Part shown: positions 39,836-47,297 of the stretch, piece after piece
Numbering within the stretch: position 1 is the first letter of the stretch
How the letters are laid out: the number at the start of each line of letters is the position of its first letter
DNA from: Emergencia sp.
Lineage (GTDB): Bacteria; Bacillota; Clostridia; Peptostreptococcales; Anaerovoracaceae
NCBI GenBank assembly: GCA_022767345.1
Contig: JALEOD010000013.1
Location: forward strand, 1-47,297
Direction of reading: 5' to 3'
DNA length: 47,297 bases
Notes under the pieces: generated by a model
Database searches by the model: none
What the model was told of the DNA's origin: nothing
The model's input: only the letters and a program-made list of their open reading frames with translations
Made by a program: the position numbers and the translations under genes

Positions 39836-40378
39836 ATGAGAAACAGAAAGTATATAATCGTAAGTTTGTGTTTGGTTCTGGTACTGGCATTGACCGCATG
39901 CGGCAGCAAGGAGCAGTCCTATGGACCGCTTCTGGAGCAGGCGAAAGAGGCGCAGCTTTATGTCGGAAATCTGACGACGGGACTGAAAGGTGACACTTTG
40001 TCCAACAGCTTTTTCGAGTGGACGGTTTCGGGAGTACGCACCGAAAAGGAAATCTATGGAAAGACTGCGATGGATGGGAAAAAATTTGTGATTGTGGATA
40101 TTTCTGTCACCAATACAACCGATGAGGAATATGAAATCGGCAATTACGATTTCGTTGCTTATGCAGCGCCGGATATGGATAGTGGTTTGGTAGAAACCAT
40201 GGACAGTTTCCATGCTAATATGTATCCTGATGAGGAGATGTTAGCAGCAGGAAAGACAAGAACAGGGGAACTGATTTTTGAGGTGGATGAATCGGTGGAG
40301 GAACTGATTGTAGATTACATTGAGTTTTTCAGTGATTCAGATACAGGAAACACCAATTGGTTTGACCTATTTGTGTAG
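39836..40378 (+). CDS. DUF4352-type lipoprotein
   Basis: Protein of 180 residues. A lipoprotein signal peptide (KYIIVSLCLVLVLALTAC) ends in lipobox LTAC with Cys22. The mature part has the DUF4352 beta-sandwich pattern (FEWTVSGVRTEKEI, KKFVIVDISVTNTTDEEYEI, GELIFEVDESVEELIVDY). It is anchored to the outer face of the membrane; these domains are thought to bind proteins or ligands. It is preceded by GAGGAAAG and sits between a phosphatase and a helicase gene. No role is evident. Confidence 0.8.
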   Translation: MRNRKYIIVSLCLVLVLALTACGSKEQSYGPLLEQAKEAQLYVGNLTTGLKGDTLSNSFFEWTVSGVRTEKEIYGKTAMDGKKFVIVDISVTNTTDEEYEIGNYDFVAYAAPDMDSGLVETMDSFHANMYPDEEMLAAGKTRTGELIFEVDESVEELIVDYIEFFSDSDTGNTNWFDLFV

Positions 40379-40398
40379 AAATCGTAAGGGGAGTGTAA

Positions 40399-43300
40399 AT
40401 GCTGAAACGCAGCGATATTAAAGGGATGGCAGGCAACTTGACCTATGGTCGGGGGATAGAACTGTACCAAAAGAGAAAGGTTTTGCAATATCATGTTGAG
40501 ACGGATATGCTGGATCCGGATTTGGAAAATGTCATTGCAAAGGTGAAGGGAAGCGGGCGCAGCGCTTATACTGTAGAAATCGCTTATGATACTGCCAGAG
40601 ATGAAGTTGAGTCAACTTATTGTGACTGTCCGGCATTTGAAAGCTATCGCGGAATCTGCAAGCACTGCGTTGCGGTGCTTCTCGAATATATGGAGTACCA
40701 GCAGGAGCAGGGAGAAGGCTATAAAGCGGCAACGTTGAAATCACCGAAATATTCCGGCGGGGCATCTTTTAGCAGGACGGATACAGATGATTGCAAAATG
40801 CAAGGGCGTGACACGACTGCAGCATTCAAGGCTTTGATGGAAAAAGAAATTGCAAGAAGGACAGCGCCTGCTCTGCAGCCGCAGCTCCAGGGCCAGATCA
40901 GACTGCTGCCGTATCTTGAAATGTCCGAAGACGCAGATATGCAGGTTTCCTTCAAAGTAGGGAATGAGCATTTATACGTTTTGAAAGATATCTTTCAGTT
41001 TGTGGAGCATATGCGCAGGCAGGAGGAGTATGCTTACGGAAAAAAGCTTTCCTTTATACATACGCTGGAGGCCTTTGAGGAAGAGTCGCGGGGCTATGTT
41101 GCCTTTCTCATGGACTGGGTTCGTGAAAACAAGAAAAGCTACATGAAATCAAAGGGCTATTACAGCTTCTATTATGATACCGCCCCTGCAATGCGGTATA
41201 TGGCCCTTACAAGCAGCACTTTGGAGAGACTTTTGGAAGAGGCTTTGGGGCAGCGCATTGAAGCCTCTATTCCTGCTGCCAGTGCAGGAAACTGGGAGGT
41301 CTGTCAGGGAAAGCCTGCGTTGTCTTTAACCATTACGGGGCAGGAAACAGGTGTGGACATGCATCTTAATTGTCCCACCGTTTATGAAGGCAGCCGGTAT
41401 CTGATTTTTTTCAAGCAGGGTGTAATTTATCTGCATCAGGATGAGGGAAACGCAGAATTGATGGAACTGATTCGCAGTTTTGCAGCGTCTGGAAAGACTG
41501 TTTATGTAAAGAAGGAGGATTTACCTGCATTCTGCAGTCAGCTTCTGCCTAAGATACAAAAATGGATGACGGTACAGTGTGAGAATTTTGAGCCTAAGGA
41601 TTATGCTGCCGAGGAGGCGCTCTTTGCCTTCTATTTGGACGCGCCGGTAAAAGATGTGATTTGCTGTCAGGCAAAGGCAGTTTATGGAACGGAATCCTAT
41701 AATCTTTTGGAGCCCTCTGTCGATGTAACCCGCAGAGATTTAGTAAAAGAGGCAGACGTGCTCAGAGAAGTTCGTCCGTTTTTTGAGTCGGCGGCGGAAA
41801 GAAAAGACTGCCTTGCCATAGAGAAAGATGAGGAACTGACTTTTGCTCTTTTGACAGAAGGTATCGATTATTTGCGGCAGCTGGGTGATGTTTACGTATC
41901 TGACGCGTTGAAAAAAATCAACGTGCGTCCTGCTCCAAAGGTATCTGTGCAGGTGTCTGTGTCGGGAAGTCTGTTGGATTTATCCCTGCTTTGCGGGGAC
42001 ATGTCAAGAGAAGACCTTGCGGATATTCTGAACCGTTACGATAAAAAGAAGAAGTATCATCGTCTGAAGAATGGGGATTTTATCAATATCGACGACGATG
42101 GAATTGATATGCTGGCGGAGCTGAAAGAAAGTCTCCATTTGTCGGCAAAGGAACTTTTAGGAGATAAAATTTTACTTCCGAAATACAGGGCTATGTATCT
42201 GGATCAGGCGTTAAAGGAAAAAACTTCCCTTGCTTTTGACAGAGACAGGGAGTTTCGCGCGCTGATTCGGAATATGCGCACCACAGAGGATAATGATTAT
42301 GAACTGCCTTCTGGTATTTGTGCAGTTCTGCGTGAATACCAGAAGCGGGGATTTCTGTGGATGAAAACCTTATCGGGCTATGGCTTTGGCGGAATTCTGG
42401 CAGATGATATGGGACTGGGAAAGACGCTGCAGGTGATTACCTATCTCCAGTCCGAGTGGGAGGAGAAAGGGCGCGGGCAGAGACCGCACCTGATTGTCTG
42501 TCCAGCATCCCTTGTCTATAACTGGGAAAGTGAACTGGAGAGATTTGCGCCGGAACTTCCTGTGAGAGTCATTGCCGGAAGCGCTGCAGAGAGAAAAAGA
42601 GAAATTTCTGCTATCGAAAATGGGGATGTCTGTATCACGTCCTATGAACTTCTGCGGAGGGATATTACAGCGTATGAGGCACAGATCTTTGGATGTCAGG
42701 TCATCGATGAGGCACAGTACATTAAGAATCACGGAACCCAGAGTTCAAAGGCCGTGAAACTGATTCGCGCATCCTTTCGTCTGGCGCTGACGGGCACTCC
42801 CATCGAAAACCGGCTCAGTGAGCTTTGGAGTATCTTCGATTACCTGATGCCGGGCTTTTTGTTCGGATATGAAAGGTTTCGCAAAGAATTAGAAATTCCG
42901 GTTGTGCAGGTTGGCGATGATGCTGTGATACAAAGGCTTCGGAAAATGATTCAGCCTTTCGTTCTCCGCAGGCTGAAAGCCGATGTCCTTCGGGATTTAC
43001 CGGATAAAATTGAAAAGAATACTTTTATCAGACTGACAGGCGAGCAGCAGGAACTCTATGACGCGGAAGTAAAGAAACTGCAGCTTATGCTGACCCGGCA
43101 GAGCGACGCGGAATTTAATACGTCTAAGATAAAGGTGCTGGCGGAATTGACCAGACTGCGGCAGATTTGCTGTGATCCGGGACTTTTTCTGGAAGGGTAC
43201 AAAGGCAGTGCCGCGAAGATGGACCTTGCCATGGAACTGATTGAAAATGCTGCTGCCGGCGGACACAAAGTATTACTGTTTTCTCAATTTACATCGCTGT

Positions 43301-43719
43301 TTCCGCAGCTTATGCGAAAGCTGGAAGCAGCGGAACATACCTGCTATATGTTGACTGGCGCAACTCCAAAAGAAGAAAGAACCCGGCTGGTAAACGCTTT
43401 TAATCAGGACGATACCCAGGTATTTCTGATTTCATTGAAAGCCGGGGGCACGGGGCTGAATCTGACCGGCGCCGATGTGGTCATTCACTTTGACCCTTGG
43501 TGGAATCTGGCTGTGCAGGATCAGGCAACTGACAGGGCGCACCGAATCGGGCAGAAGAGCGTTGTCAACGTGTATAAGCTCGTCGCAAAGGACACCATAG
43601 AGGAAAGAATTTTAGAGATGCAGGAGAAAAAGAGGCAGCTTTCGGATCAGCTTCTTTCAGGCGGCGATATGAGCGGCGCAATGCTTACCAGAGAGGAACT
43701 TATGGAACTCCTCGGCTGA
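40399..43719 (+). CDS. SWIM zinc-finger SNF2/RapA-type helicase
   Basis: Protein of 1106 residues. An N-terminal SWIM finger has C75-x-C77...C87-x-H89. A middle region of about 500 residues is the SNF2-associated type seen in bacterial homologues. The C-terminal Swi2/Snf2 ATPase carries DDMGLGKT 669-676, CPASLVYNW, a DEAQ box, LTGTPIENRL, and QATDRAHRIGQ as motif VI. These proteins translocate on double-stranded DNA and remodel protein-DNA or polymerase complexes. ATG 40399 follows GGGGAG. The opening KGMAGNLTYGRGIELYQKRK resembles the start of the small SWIM protein at 9.8 kb. A housekeeping role is likely, though related proteins also occur in defence loci. Confidence 0.9.
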   Translation: MLKRSDIKGMAGNLTYGRGIELYQKRKVLQYHVETDMLDPDLENVIAKVKGSGRSAYTVEIAYDTARDEVESTYCDCPAFESYRGICKHCVAVLLEYMEYQQEQGEGYKAATLKSPKYSGGASFSRTDTDDCKMQGRDTTAAFKALMEKEIARRTAPALQPQLQGQIRLLPYLEMSEDADMQVSFKVGNEHLYVLKDIFQFVEHMRRQEEYAYGKKLSFIHTLEAFEEESRGYVAFLMDWVRENKKSYMKSKGYYSFYYDTAPAMRYMALTSSTLERLLEEALGQRIEASIPAASAGNWEVCQGKPALSLTITGQETGVDMHLNCPTVYEGSRYLIFFKQGVIYLHQDEGNAELMELIRSFAASGKTVYVKKEDLPAFCSQLLPKIQKWMTVQCENFEPKDYAAEEALFAFYLDAPVKDVICCQAKAVYGTESYNLLEPSVDVTRRDLVKEADVLREVRPFFESAAERKDCLAIEKDEELTFALLTEGIDYLRQLGDVYVSDALKKINVRPAPKVSVQVSVSGSLLDLSLLCGDMSREDLADILNRYDKKKKYHRLKNGDFINIDDDGIDMLAELKESLHLSAKELLGDKILLPKYRAMYLDQALKEKTSLAFDRDREFRALIRNMRTTEDNDYELPSGICAVLREYQKRGFLWMKTLSGYGFGGILADDMGLGKTLQVITYLQSEWEEKGRGQRPHLIVCPASLVYNWESELERFAPELPVRVIAGSAAERKREISAIENGDVCITSYELLRRDITAYEAQIFGCQVIDEAQYIKNHGTQSSKAVKLIRASFRLALTGTPIENRLSELWSIFDYLMPGFLFGYERFRKELEIPVVQVGDDAVIQRLRKMIQPFVLRRLKADVLRDLPDKIEKNTFIRLTGEQQELYDAEVKKLQLMLTRQSDAEFNTSKIKVLAELTRLRQICCDPGLFLEGYKGSAAKMDLAMELIENAAAGGHKVLLFSQFTSLFPQLMRKLEAAEHTCYMLTGATPKEERTRLVNAFNQDDTQVFLISLKAGGTGLNLTGADVVIHFDPWWNLAVQDQATDRAHRIGQKSVVNVYKLVAKDTIEERILEMQEKKRQLSDQLLSGGDMSGAMLTREELMELLG

Positions 43720-43752
43720 GAAAACCTTGTGAAAAAAATATTTAGCAAAAAA

Positions 43753-43842
43753 GGCTGAAAAGGTTCAAATTTACCCTTGAAAAAGACTGCCAAATGGTAT
43801 AAAATTATTGGCAACACTTTACGGCAGGAGACCTTTTCAGCC
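43753..43842. promoter_or_regulatory. Nested inverted repeats around the IMP dehydrogenase promoter
   Basis: GGCTGAAAAGGT (43753-43764) and ACCTTTTCAGCC (43831-43842) are perfect 12-bp inverted arms. TGCCAA (43788-43793) and TTGGCA (43808-43813) form a second pair with nearly the same centre. The -35/-10 lies inside, so this may be an operator for a purine-responsive regulator or a looping site. Confidence 0.55.
43777..43805 (+). promoter_or_regulatory. Promoter of IMP dehydrogenase
   Basis: TTGAAA (43777-43782), 17-base spacer, TAAAAT (43800-43805), 5/6 for the -10. The ATG-like frame starting at 43777 is inside this promoter and is not the gene start. Confidence 0.6.
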
Positions 43843-43902
43843 GTTCATTTTATAAGTAATTTGTTTAACATATTTTATTATTTTAGGAGAGGAGAACCAT
43901 AC

Positions 43903-45411
43903 ATGGCACACTATTTCAATGAACCTTCAAGAACTTTCAACGAATACCTGCTGGTACCAGGCTATTCTTCCAAGGAATGCAGAGTTGAAAATGTCAGCTT
44001 GAAGACCCCGATTGTTAAATTTAAGAAAGGTGAGGAACCTTCAATTACCGCAAATATTCCACTGGTTTCCGCTGTAATGCAGGCCGTTTCTGACGATAAG
44101 ATGGCAGTTGCACTGGCAAAGGAGGGTGGAATTTCTTTTATATTTGGATCTCAGTCCATCGAAAGTCAGGCAGAGATGGTTCGCAAAGTAAAATCCTACA
44201 AGGCAGGTTTTGTAAAGAGCGATACCAATCTGAGACCGGATCAGACCTTAGAGGATGTATTGGAACTGAAAGCCAGAACCGGTCATTCCACCATTGCAAT
44301 CACTGAGGACGGAACTGCTGAGGGTAAGATTGTCGGACTTGTTACCAGCAGAGACTACCGTGTCAGCAGAATGTCCACTGATACCAAAATCAGCGAGTTT
44401 ATGACACCGTTTGAAAAGCTGATTTACGCAAAGGACGGCTGCACATTAAGCGAAGCTAACGATATTCTTTGGGACAACAAGCTGAATGCAGTGCCTGTCA
44501 TTGACGATAAGCAGAGACTGACACACTTTGTATTCAGAAAGGATTACGATAATCATAAATCCAATCCAAACGAGCTTCTGGACGCGCACAAGAGATACGT
44601 AGTAGGCGCAGGGGTAAATACCCGTGACTATGAGGAAAGAATTCCGGCTCTGGTTGACGCAGGCGTGGACGTGCTCTGTATCGACTCCTCTGAAGGTTAT
44701 TCCGAGTGGCAGCTTGACACCATCAAATGGGTTAGAGAAAAATATGGAGACACTGTCAAAATCGGTGCCGGCAATGTAGTTGACCGTGACGGCTTTAACT
44801 TCCTGGCAGACGCTGGCGCAGACTTTGTTAAAATCGGTATCGGCGGCGGCTCTATCTGTATCACCAGAGAACAGAAAGGTATCGGCCGCGGACAGGCTTC
44901 CGCAGTAATCGAAGTTGCTGCCGCAAGAGACGAGTATTTTAAGAAAACAGGCGTATACGTGCCAATCTGCTCCGACGGCGGTATTGTATACGATTACCAT
45001 ATGACTTTAGCGCTGGCGATGGGTTCTGACTTTATCATGCTGGGCAGATACTTTGCAAGATTTGACGAATCCCCTACCAACAAGCTGAACATCAACGGCA
45101 ACTATGTAAAAGAGTACTGGGGAGAAGGTTCCAACCGTGCCCGCAACTGGCAGAGATACGACCTTGGCGGCGATCCCAGAATGAAGTTTGAAGAGGGCGT
45201 AGACTCCTACGTACCTTATGCGGGACCACTTCACGACAATGTGACCCTGTCCCTGAATAAAGTAAAATCCACCATGTGCAACTGTGGTGTTCTGACTATT
45301 CCTGAACTGCAGAAAAATGCCAAGCTGACGCTGGTATCCGCGACTTCTATCGTAGAGGGCGGCGCCCATGATGTTATTCTGCGTGACAGTTCTCAGAATG
45401 CGATCAGATAG
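43903..45411 (+). CDS. guaB: IMP dehydrogenase
   Basis: Protein of 502 residues from ATG 43903, chosen because GGAGAGGAG precedes it and the longer frame lies in the promoter. It oxidises IMP to XMP with NAD+, the first step to GMP. The (beta/alpha)8 barrel has catalytic Cys319 in GGGSICIT and the mobile flap; a CBS pair sits between about residues 95 and 220. The sequence ([20 protein letters not shown]) is of the divergent Clostridial type, differing from the standard GIGPGSICTTR. The next gene is GMP synthase, the following enzyme, so purine nucleotide synthesis is grouped here. Confidence 0.9.
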   Translation: MAHYFNEPSRTFNEYLLVPGYSSKECRVENVSLKTPIVKFKKGEEPSITANIPLVSAVMQAVSDDKMAVALAKEGGISFIFGSQSIESQAEMVRKVKSYKAGFVKSDTNLRPDQTLEDVLELKARTGHSTIAITEDGTAEGKIVGLVTSRDYRVSRMSTDTKISEFMTPFEKLIYAKDGCTLSEANDILWDNKLNAVPVIDDKQRLTHFVFRKDYDNHKSNPNELLDAHKRYVVGAGVNTRDYEERIPALVDAGVDVLCIDSSEGYSEWQLDTIKWVREKYGDTVKIGAGNVVDRDGFNFLADAGADFVKIGIGGGSICITREQKGIGRGQASAVIEVAAARDEYFKKTGVYVPICSDGGIVYDYHMTLALAMGSDFIMLGRYFARFDESPTNKLNINGNYVKEYWGEGSNRARNWQRYDLGGDPRMKFEEGVDSYVPYAGPLHDNVTLSLNKVKSTMCNCGVLTIPELQKNAKLTLVSATSIVEGGAHDVILRDSSQNAIR

Positions 45412-45635
45412 CACTCAAAGTCGCCTGTAACTTTGTTGACTGCAGCATTTCGCTCCTTGAAGCCCTGGTCCGGATTTTGAAAAAATCCGATGGCAGGTCT
45501 CATGGGAGAAACGCCTGAATTTTAATTCAGTGTGTTTTACCGCCACATACGCTTAGTATGCTCCGGGGCTCAATGCTTTGCCGCCTCGTTACAAACGATT
45601 TATGAGTACTATCTTAGTATTGAAGGAGCAAATGA
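45412..45635. other. Hairpin-rich spacer between IMP dehydrogenase and GMP synthase
   Basis: CGGATTTT (45471-45478) pairs with AAAATCCG (45482-45489). CTGAATT/AATTCAG (45515-45530) and CATAC/GTATG (about 45546-45560) follow. No classic guanine-riboswitch core was recognised. It may contain a terminator and a separate promoter for guaA. Confidence 0.4.
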
Positions 45636-47177
45636 ATGAACGAAGAACTGATTATTGTTTTGGACTTCGGCGGGCAGTACAATCAGCTGATTGCCCGCAG
45701 AGTCCGTGAAGCAGGGGTTTACTGCGAGGTACACCCTTATACAATGCCTTTGGACGAGCTGAAGGCGAAAAATCCTAAAGGGATTATTTTGACGGGAGGT
45801 CCCAACAGTGTCTACGACATGGAGTCTCCTCACTATGATAAAGCACTGTTTCGCGCGGGCATTCCGATTCTGGGTATCTGCTACGGTGCGCAGCTGATTG
45901 CATGGGCTCTTGACGGCAAAGTGGAAACTGCGCCGGTCAGCGAGTATGGAAAAACGGAGATTACGGTCTGCAATAAAGACGGCATTCTGCGTGATGTGGA
46001 CGATACCACCATCATGTGGATGAGTCATACCGATTATATTGCAGAAGCACCGGAAGGCTTTACGGTAACTGCAAGCACGCCGGTGTGTCCGGTAGCTGCC
46101 ATGGAAAACGCGCAGGCGAAGATTTATGGGGTGCAGTTCCACCCGGAAGTAACTCATTCGGTGCAGGGCACTGAGGTGCTCTCAGCTTTCGTATACGGCC
46201 CTTGCGGCTGCAAAGGCGACTGGAAAATGGACGCTTTTGTGGAAAAGACCATTGCGGAAATCCGCGAAAAAGTAGGAGACGGCAAGGTGCTGTGCGCGCT
46301 GTCCGGCGGTGTGGATTCTTCCGTTGCGGCGGTTATGATGTCCAAAGCCATCGGCAGGCAGTTAACCTGCGTCTTTGTGGATCACGGCCTTTTGCGTAAA
46401 AATGAAGGCGATGAAGTGGAAGCAGTATTTGGCCCTGACGGTCCGTATGATTTGAATTTTATCAGAGTTAATGCGCAGCAGCGTTTTTACGTTAAGCTGG
46501 CAGGCGTGACCGAGCCTGAGGAAAAAAGAAAGATTCTCGGCGAAGAATTTATCCGGGTCTTTGAAGAGGAAGCGAAAAAAATCGGCGCCGTGGATTTCCT
46601 GGTGCAGGGCACGATTTACCCGGATATTATTGAATCGGGATTAGGCGATTCCGCAGTGATCAAGAGCCATCACAATGTAGGAGGGCTGCCTGATTATGTG
46701 GACTTTAAGGAAATCATCGAGCCTCTTCGCATGTTGTTTAAGGACGAAGTCCGCCGTGCGGGCCTGGAACTGGGCATTCCGGAATATCTGGTGTTCCGCC
46801 AGCCGTTCCCGGGGCCGGGACTGGGCATTCGTATCGTTGGCGATGTAACTGCCGATAAAGTAAAGATGGTACAGGATGCAGACGCGATTTACAGAGAAGA
46901 AATTGCAGCAGCCGGTCTGGATAAAGAAATTAACCAGTACTTTGCAGCACTGACCAACATGCGCTCCGTCGGCGTTATGGGAGATTTCCGTACATATGAT
47001 TATGCTGTAGCACTTCGCGCGGTTACCACCAGCGACTTTATGACAGCTGAGGCAGCAAAACTGCCTTGGGAACTCATCGAAAAGGTGACCACGAGAATTA
47101 TCAATGAAGTGGAACACGTGAACAGAGTGTTCTATGATTGTACAGGGAAACCGCCTGGAACGATTGAGTTTGAATAA
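45636..47177 (+). CDS. guaA: GMP synthase (glutamine-hydrolysing)
   Basis: Protein of 513 residues, full length. It converts XMP to GMP using glutamine and ATP. The class I glutamine amidotransferase domain comes first (Cys82 in GICYGAQ, the His-Glu pair in QFHPEVTHS). The ATP pyrophosphatase domain follows with PP-loop SGGVDSS 223-229, and the C-terminal dimerisation domain ends [15 protein letters not shown] 45636 follows AAGGAG. Its 3' end is a known attachment site for integrative elements in many bacteria. The coding end is intact here. Confidence 0.95.
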   Translation: MNEELIIVLDFGGQYNQLIARRVREAGVYCEVHPYTMPLDELKAKNPKGIILTGGPNSVYDMESPHYDKALFRAGIPILGICYGAQLIAWALDGKVETAPVSEYGKTEITVCNKDGILRDVDDTTIMWMSHTDYIAEAPEGFTVTASTPVCPVAAMENAQAKIYGVQFHPEVTHSVQGTEVLSAFVYGPCGCKGDWKMDAFVEKTIAEIREKVGDGKVLCALSGGVDSSVAAVMMSKAIGRQLTCVFVDHGLLRKNEGDEVEAVFGPDGPYDLNFIRVNAQQRFYVKLAGVTEPEEKRKILGEEFIRVFEEEAKKIGAVDFLVQGTIYPDIIESGLGDSAVIKSHHNVGGLPDYVDFKEIIEPLRMLFKDEVRRAGLELGIPEYLVFRQPFPGPGLGIRIVGDVTADKVKMVQDADAIYREEIAAAGLDKEINQYFAALTNMRSVGVMGDFRTYDYAVALRAVTTSDFMTAEAAKLPWELIEKVTTRIINEVEHVNRVFYDCTGKPPGTIEFE

Positions 47178-47297
47178 ATTGAGAATCCGAAAAAGCCTAG
47201 TGTTTATGCGGGTTTGCGGCATTTCAAGAGGCCTTTTGATAACAAATTGATAACAGTCATATAAATGCGATTATTCTCACTATCAAGTGGTTTGCAG
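47178..47297. other. Sequence downstream of guaA to the window end
   Basis: No gene. AAAAAGCC and GGCCTTTT (about 47189-47229) bracket a possible terminator, followed by repeated TTGATAACA near 47237-47260. It may flank an integration site; too little is present to decide. Confidence 0.3.

Noticed and set aside
43720-43902. Guanine riboswitch ahead of IMP dehydrogenase
   Set aside because: No conserved purine-riboswitch core could be recognised; the structure seen is a nested dyad around the promoter.

Overview
The window looks like a chromosomal segment of a low-to-mid G+C Bacillota, most likely an anaerobic gut-type member of the Clostridia. The grounds are strong AGGAGG ribosome binding sites, TTG and GTG starts behind good Shine-Dalgarno sites, sigma-54 regulators with -24/-12 promoters serving amino-acid catabolism, NhaC-family antiporters, the DUF4037/DUF4125/TPR triad, and a divergent IMP dehydrogenase. 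I cannot name the species from sequence alone. No rRNA, tRNA, CRISPR array or complete transposase was seen.

Region 1 (about 1-12.6 kb) is accessory and reads like a defence or genome-maintenance island. It holds a PD-(D/E)XK nuclease-like protein; an AAA+ ATPase and a subtilisin-like protease translated back to back from a perfect TTGACA-N17-TATAAT promoter; a 58-residue basic protein next to a cytosolic HAD phosphatase; a Nudix / PLD-helicase-DUF3427 pair followed by a small SWIM zinc-finger protein; an aminoglycoside-phosphotransferase-like kinase; and a HipA-like kinase without a visible HipB. Gene debris lies between several of these.

Region 2 (about 12.6-15.6 kb) is a decay zone with remnants of a YjdF-like gene, a frameshifted Cys/Gly/Tyr-rich small protein and an orphan coding fragment. 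Among them are an intact AraC-type regulator fused to a RelA/SpoT-like HD domain and a YfcE-type phosphodiesterase.

Region 3 (15.6-34.6 kb) is the most interesting part: a sigma-54-controlled catabolic cluster. A sensor kinase with an amino-acid-binding (SBP_bac_3) extracellular domain and an NtrC-type response regulator precede an NhaC antiporter. That antiporter gene has a near-consensus -24/-12 promoter with paired palindromic upstream sites. A second sigma-54 activator (PAS type) sits between two operons that each have their own -24/-12 promoter. The leftward operon encodes a second NhaC antiporter, two paralogous guanidine-modifying (arginine deiminase / DDAH superfamily) enzymes and a DegT-type PLP protein. 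The rightward operon encodes an aminotransferase, an AstE/aspartoacylase-type deacylase, a homoserine-dehydrogenase-like enzyme, an FAH-family hydrolase and an atypical SDR. Together they suggest uptake and breakdown of a guanidino- or ureido-containing, possibly N-acylated, amino acid. The substrate is unknown. A DUF4143 ATPase gene with 33-bp-phased upstream repeats interrupts the cluster.

Region 4 (34.6-47.3 kb) is more housekeeping in character: a small terminal-inverted-repeat element, an ECF sigma/anti-sigma pair with its own ECF-type promoter, the TPR-DUF4037-DUF4125 operon, a structured 580-bp intergenic region, a HAD phosphatase, a DUF4352 lipoprotein, a SWIM-SNF2 helicase, IMP dehydrogenase and GMP synthase (guaA). 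The 3' end of guaA is a known integration hotspot in other bacteria.
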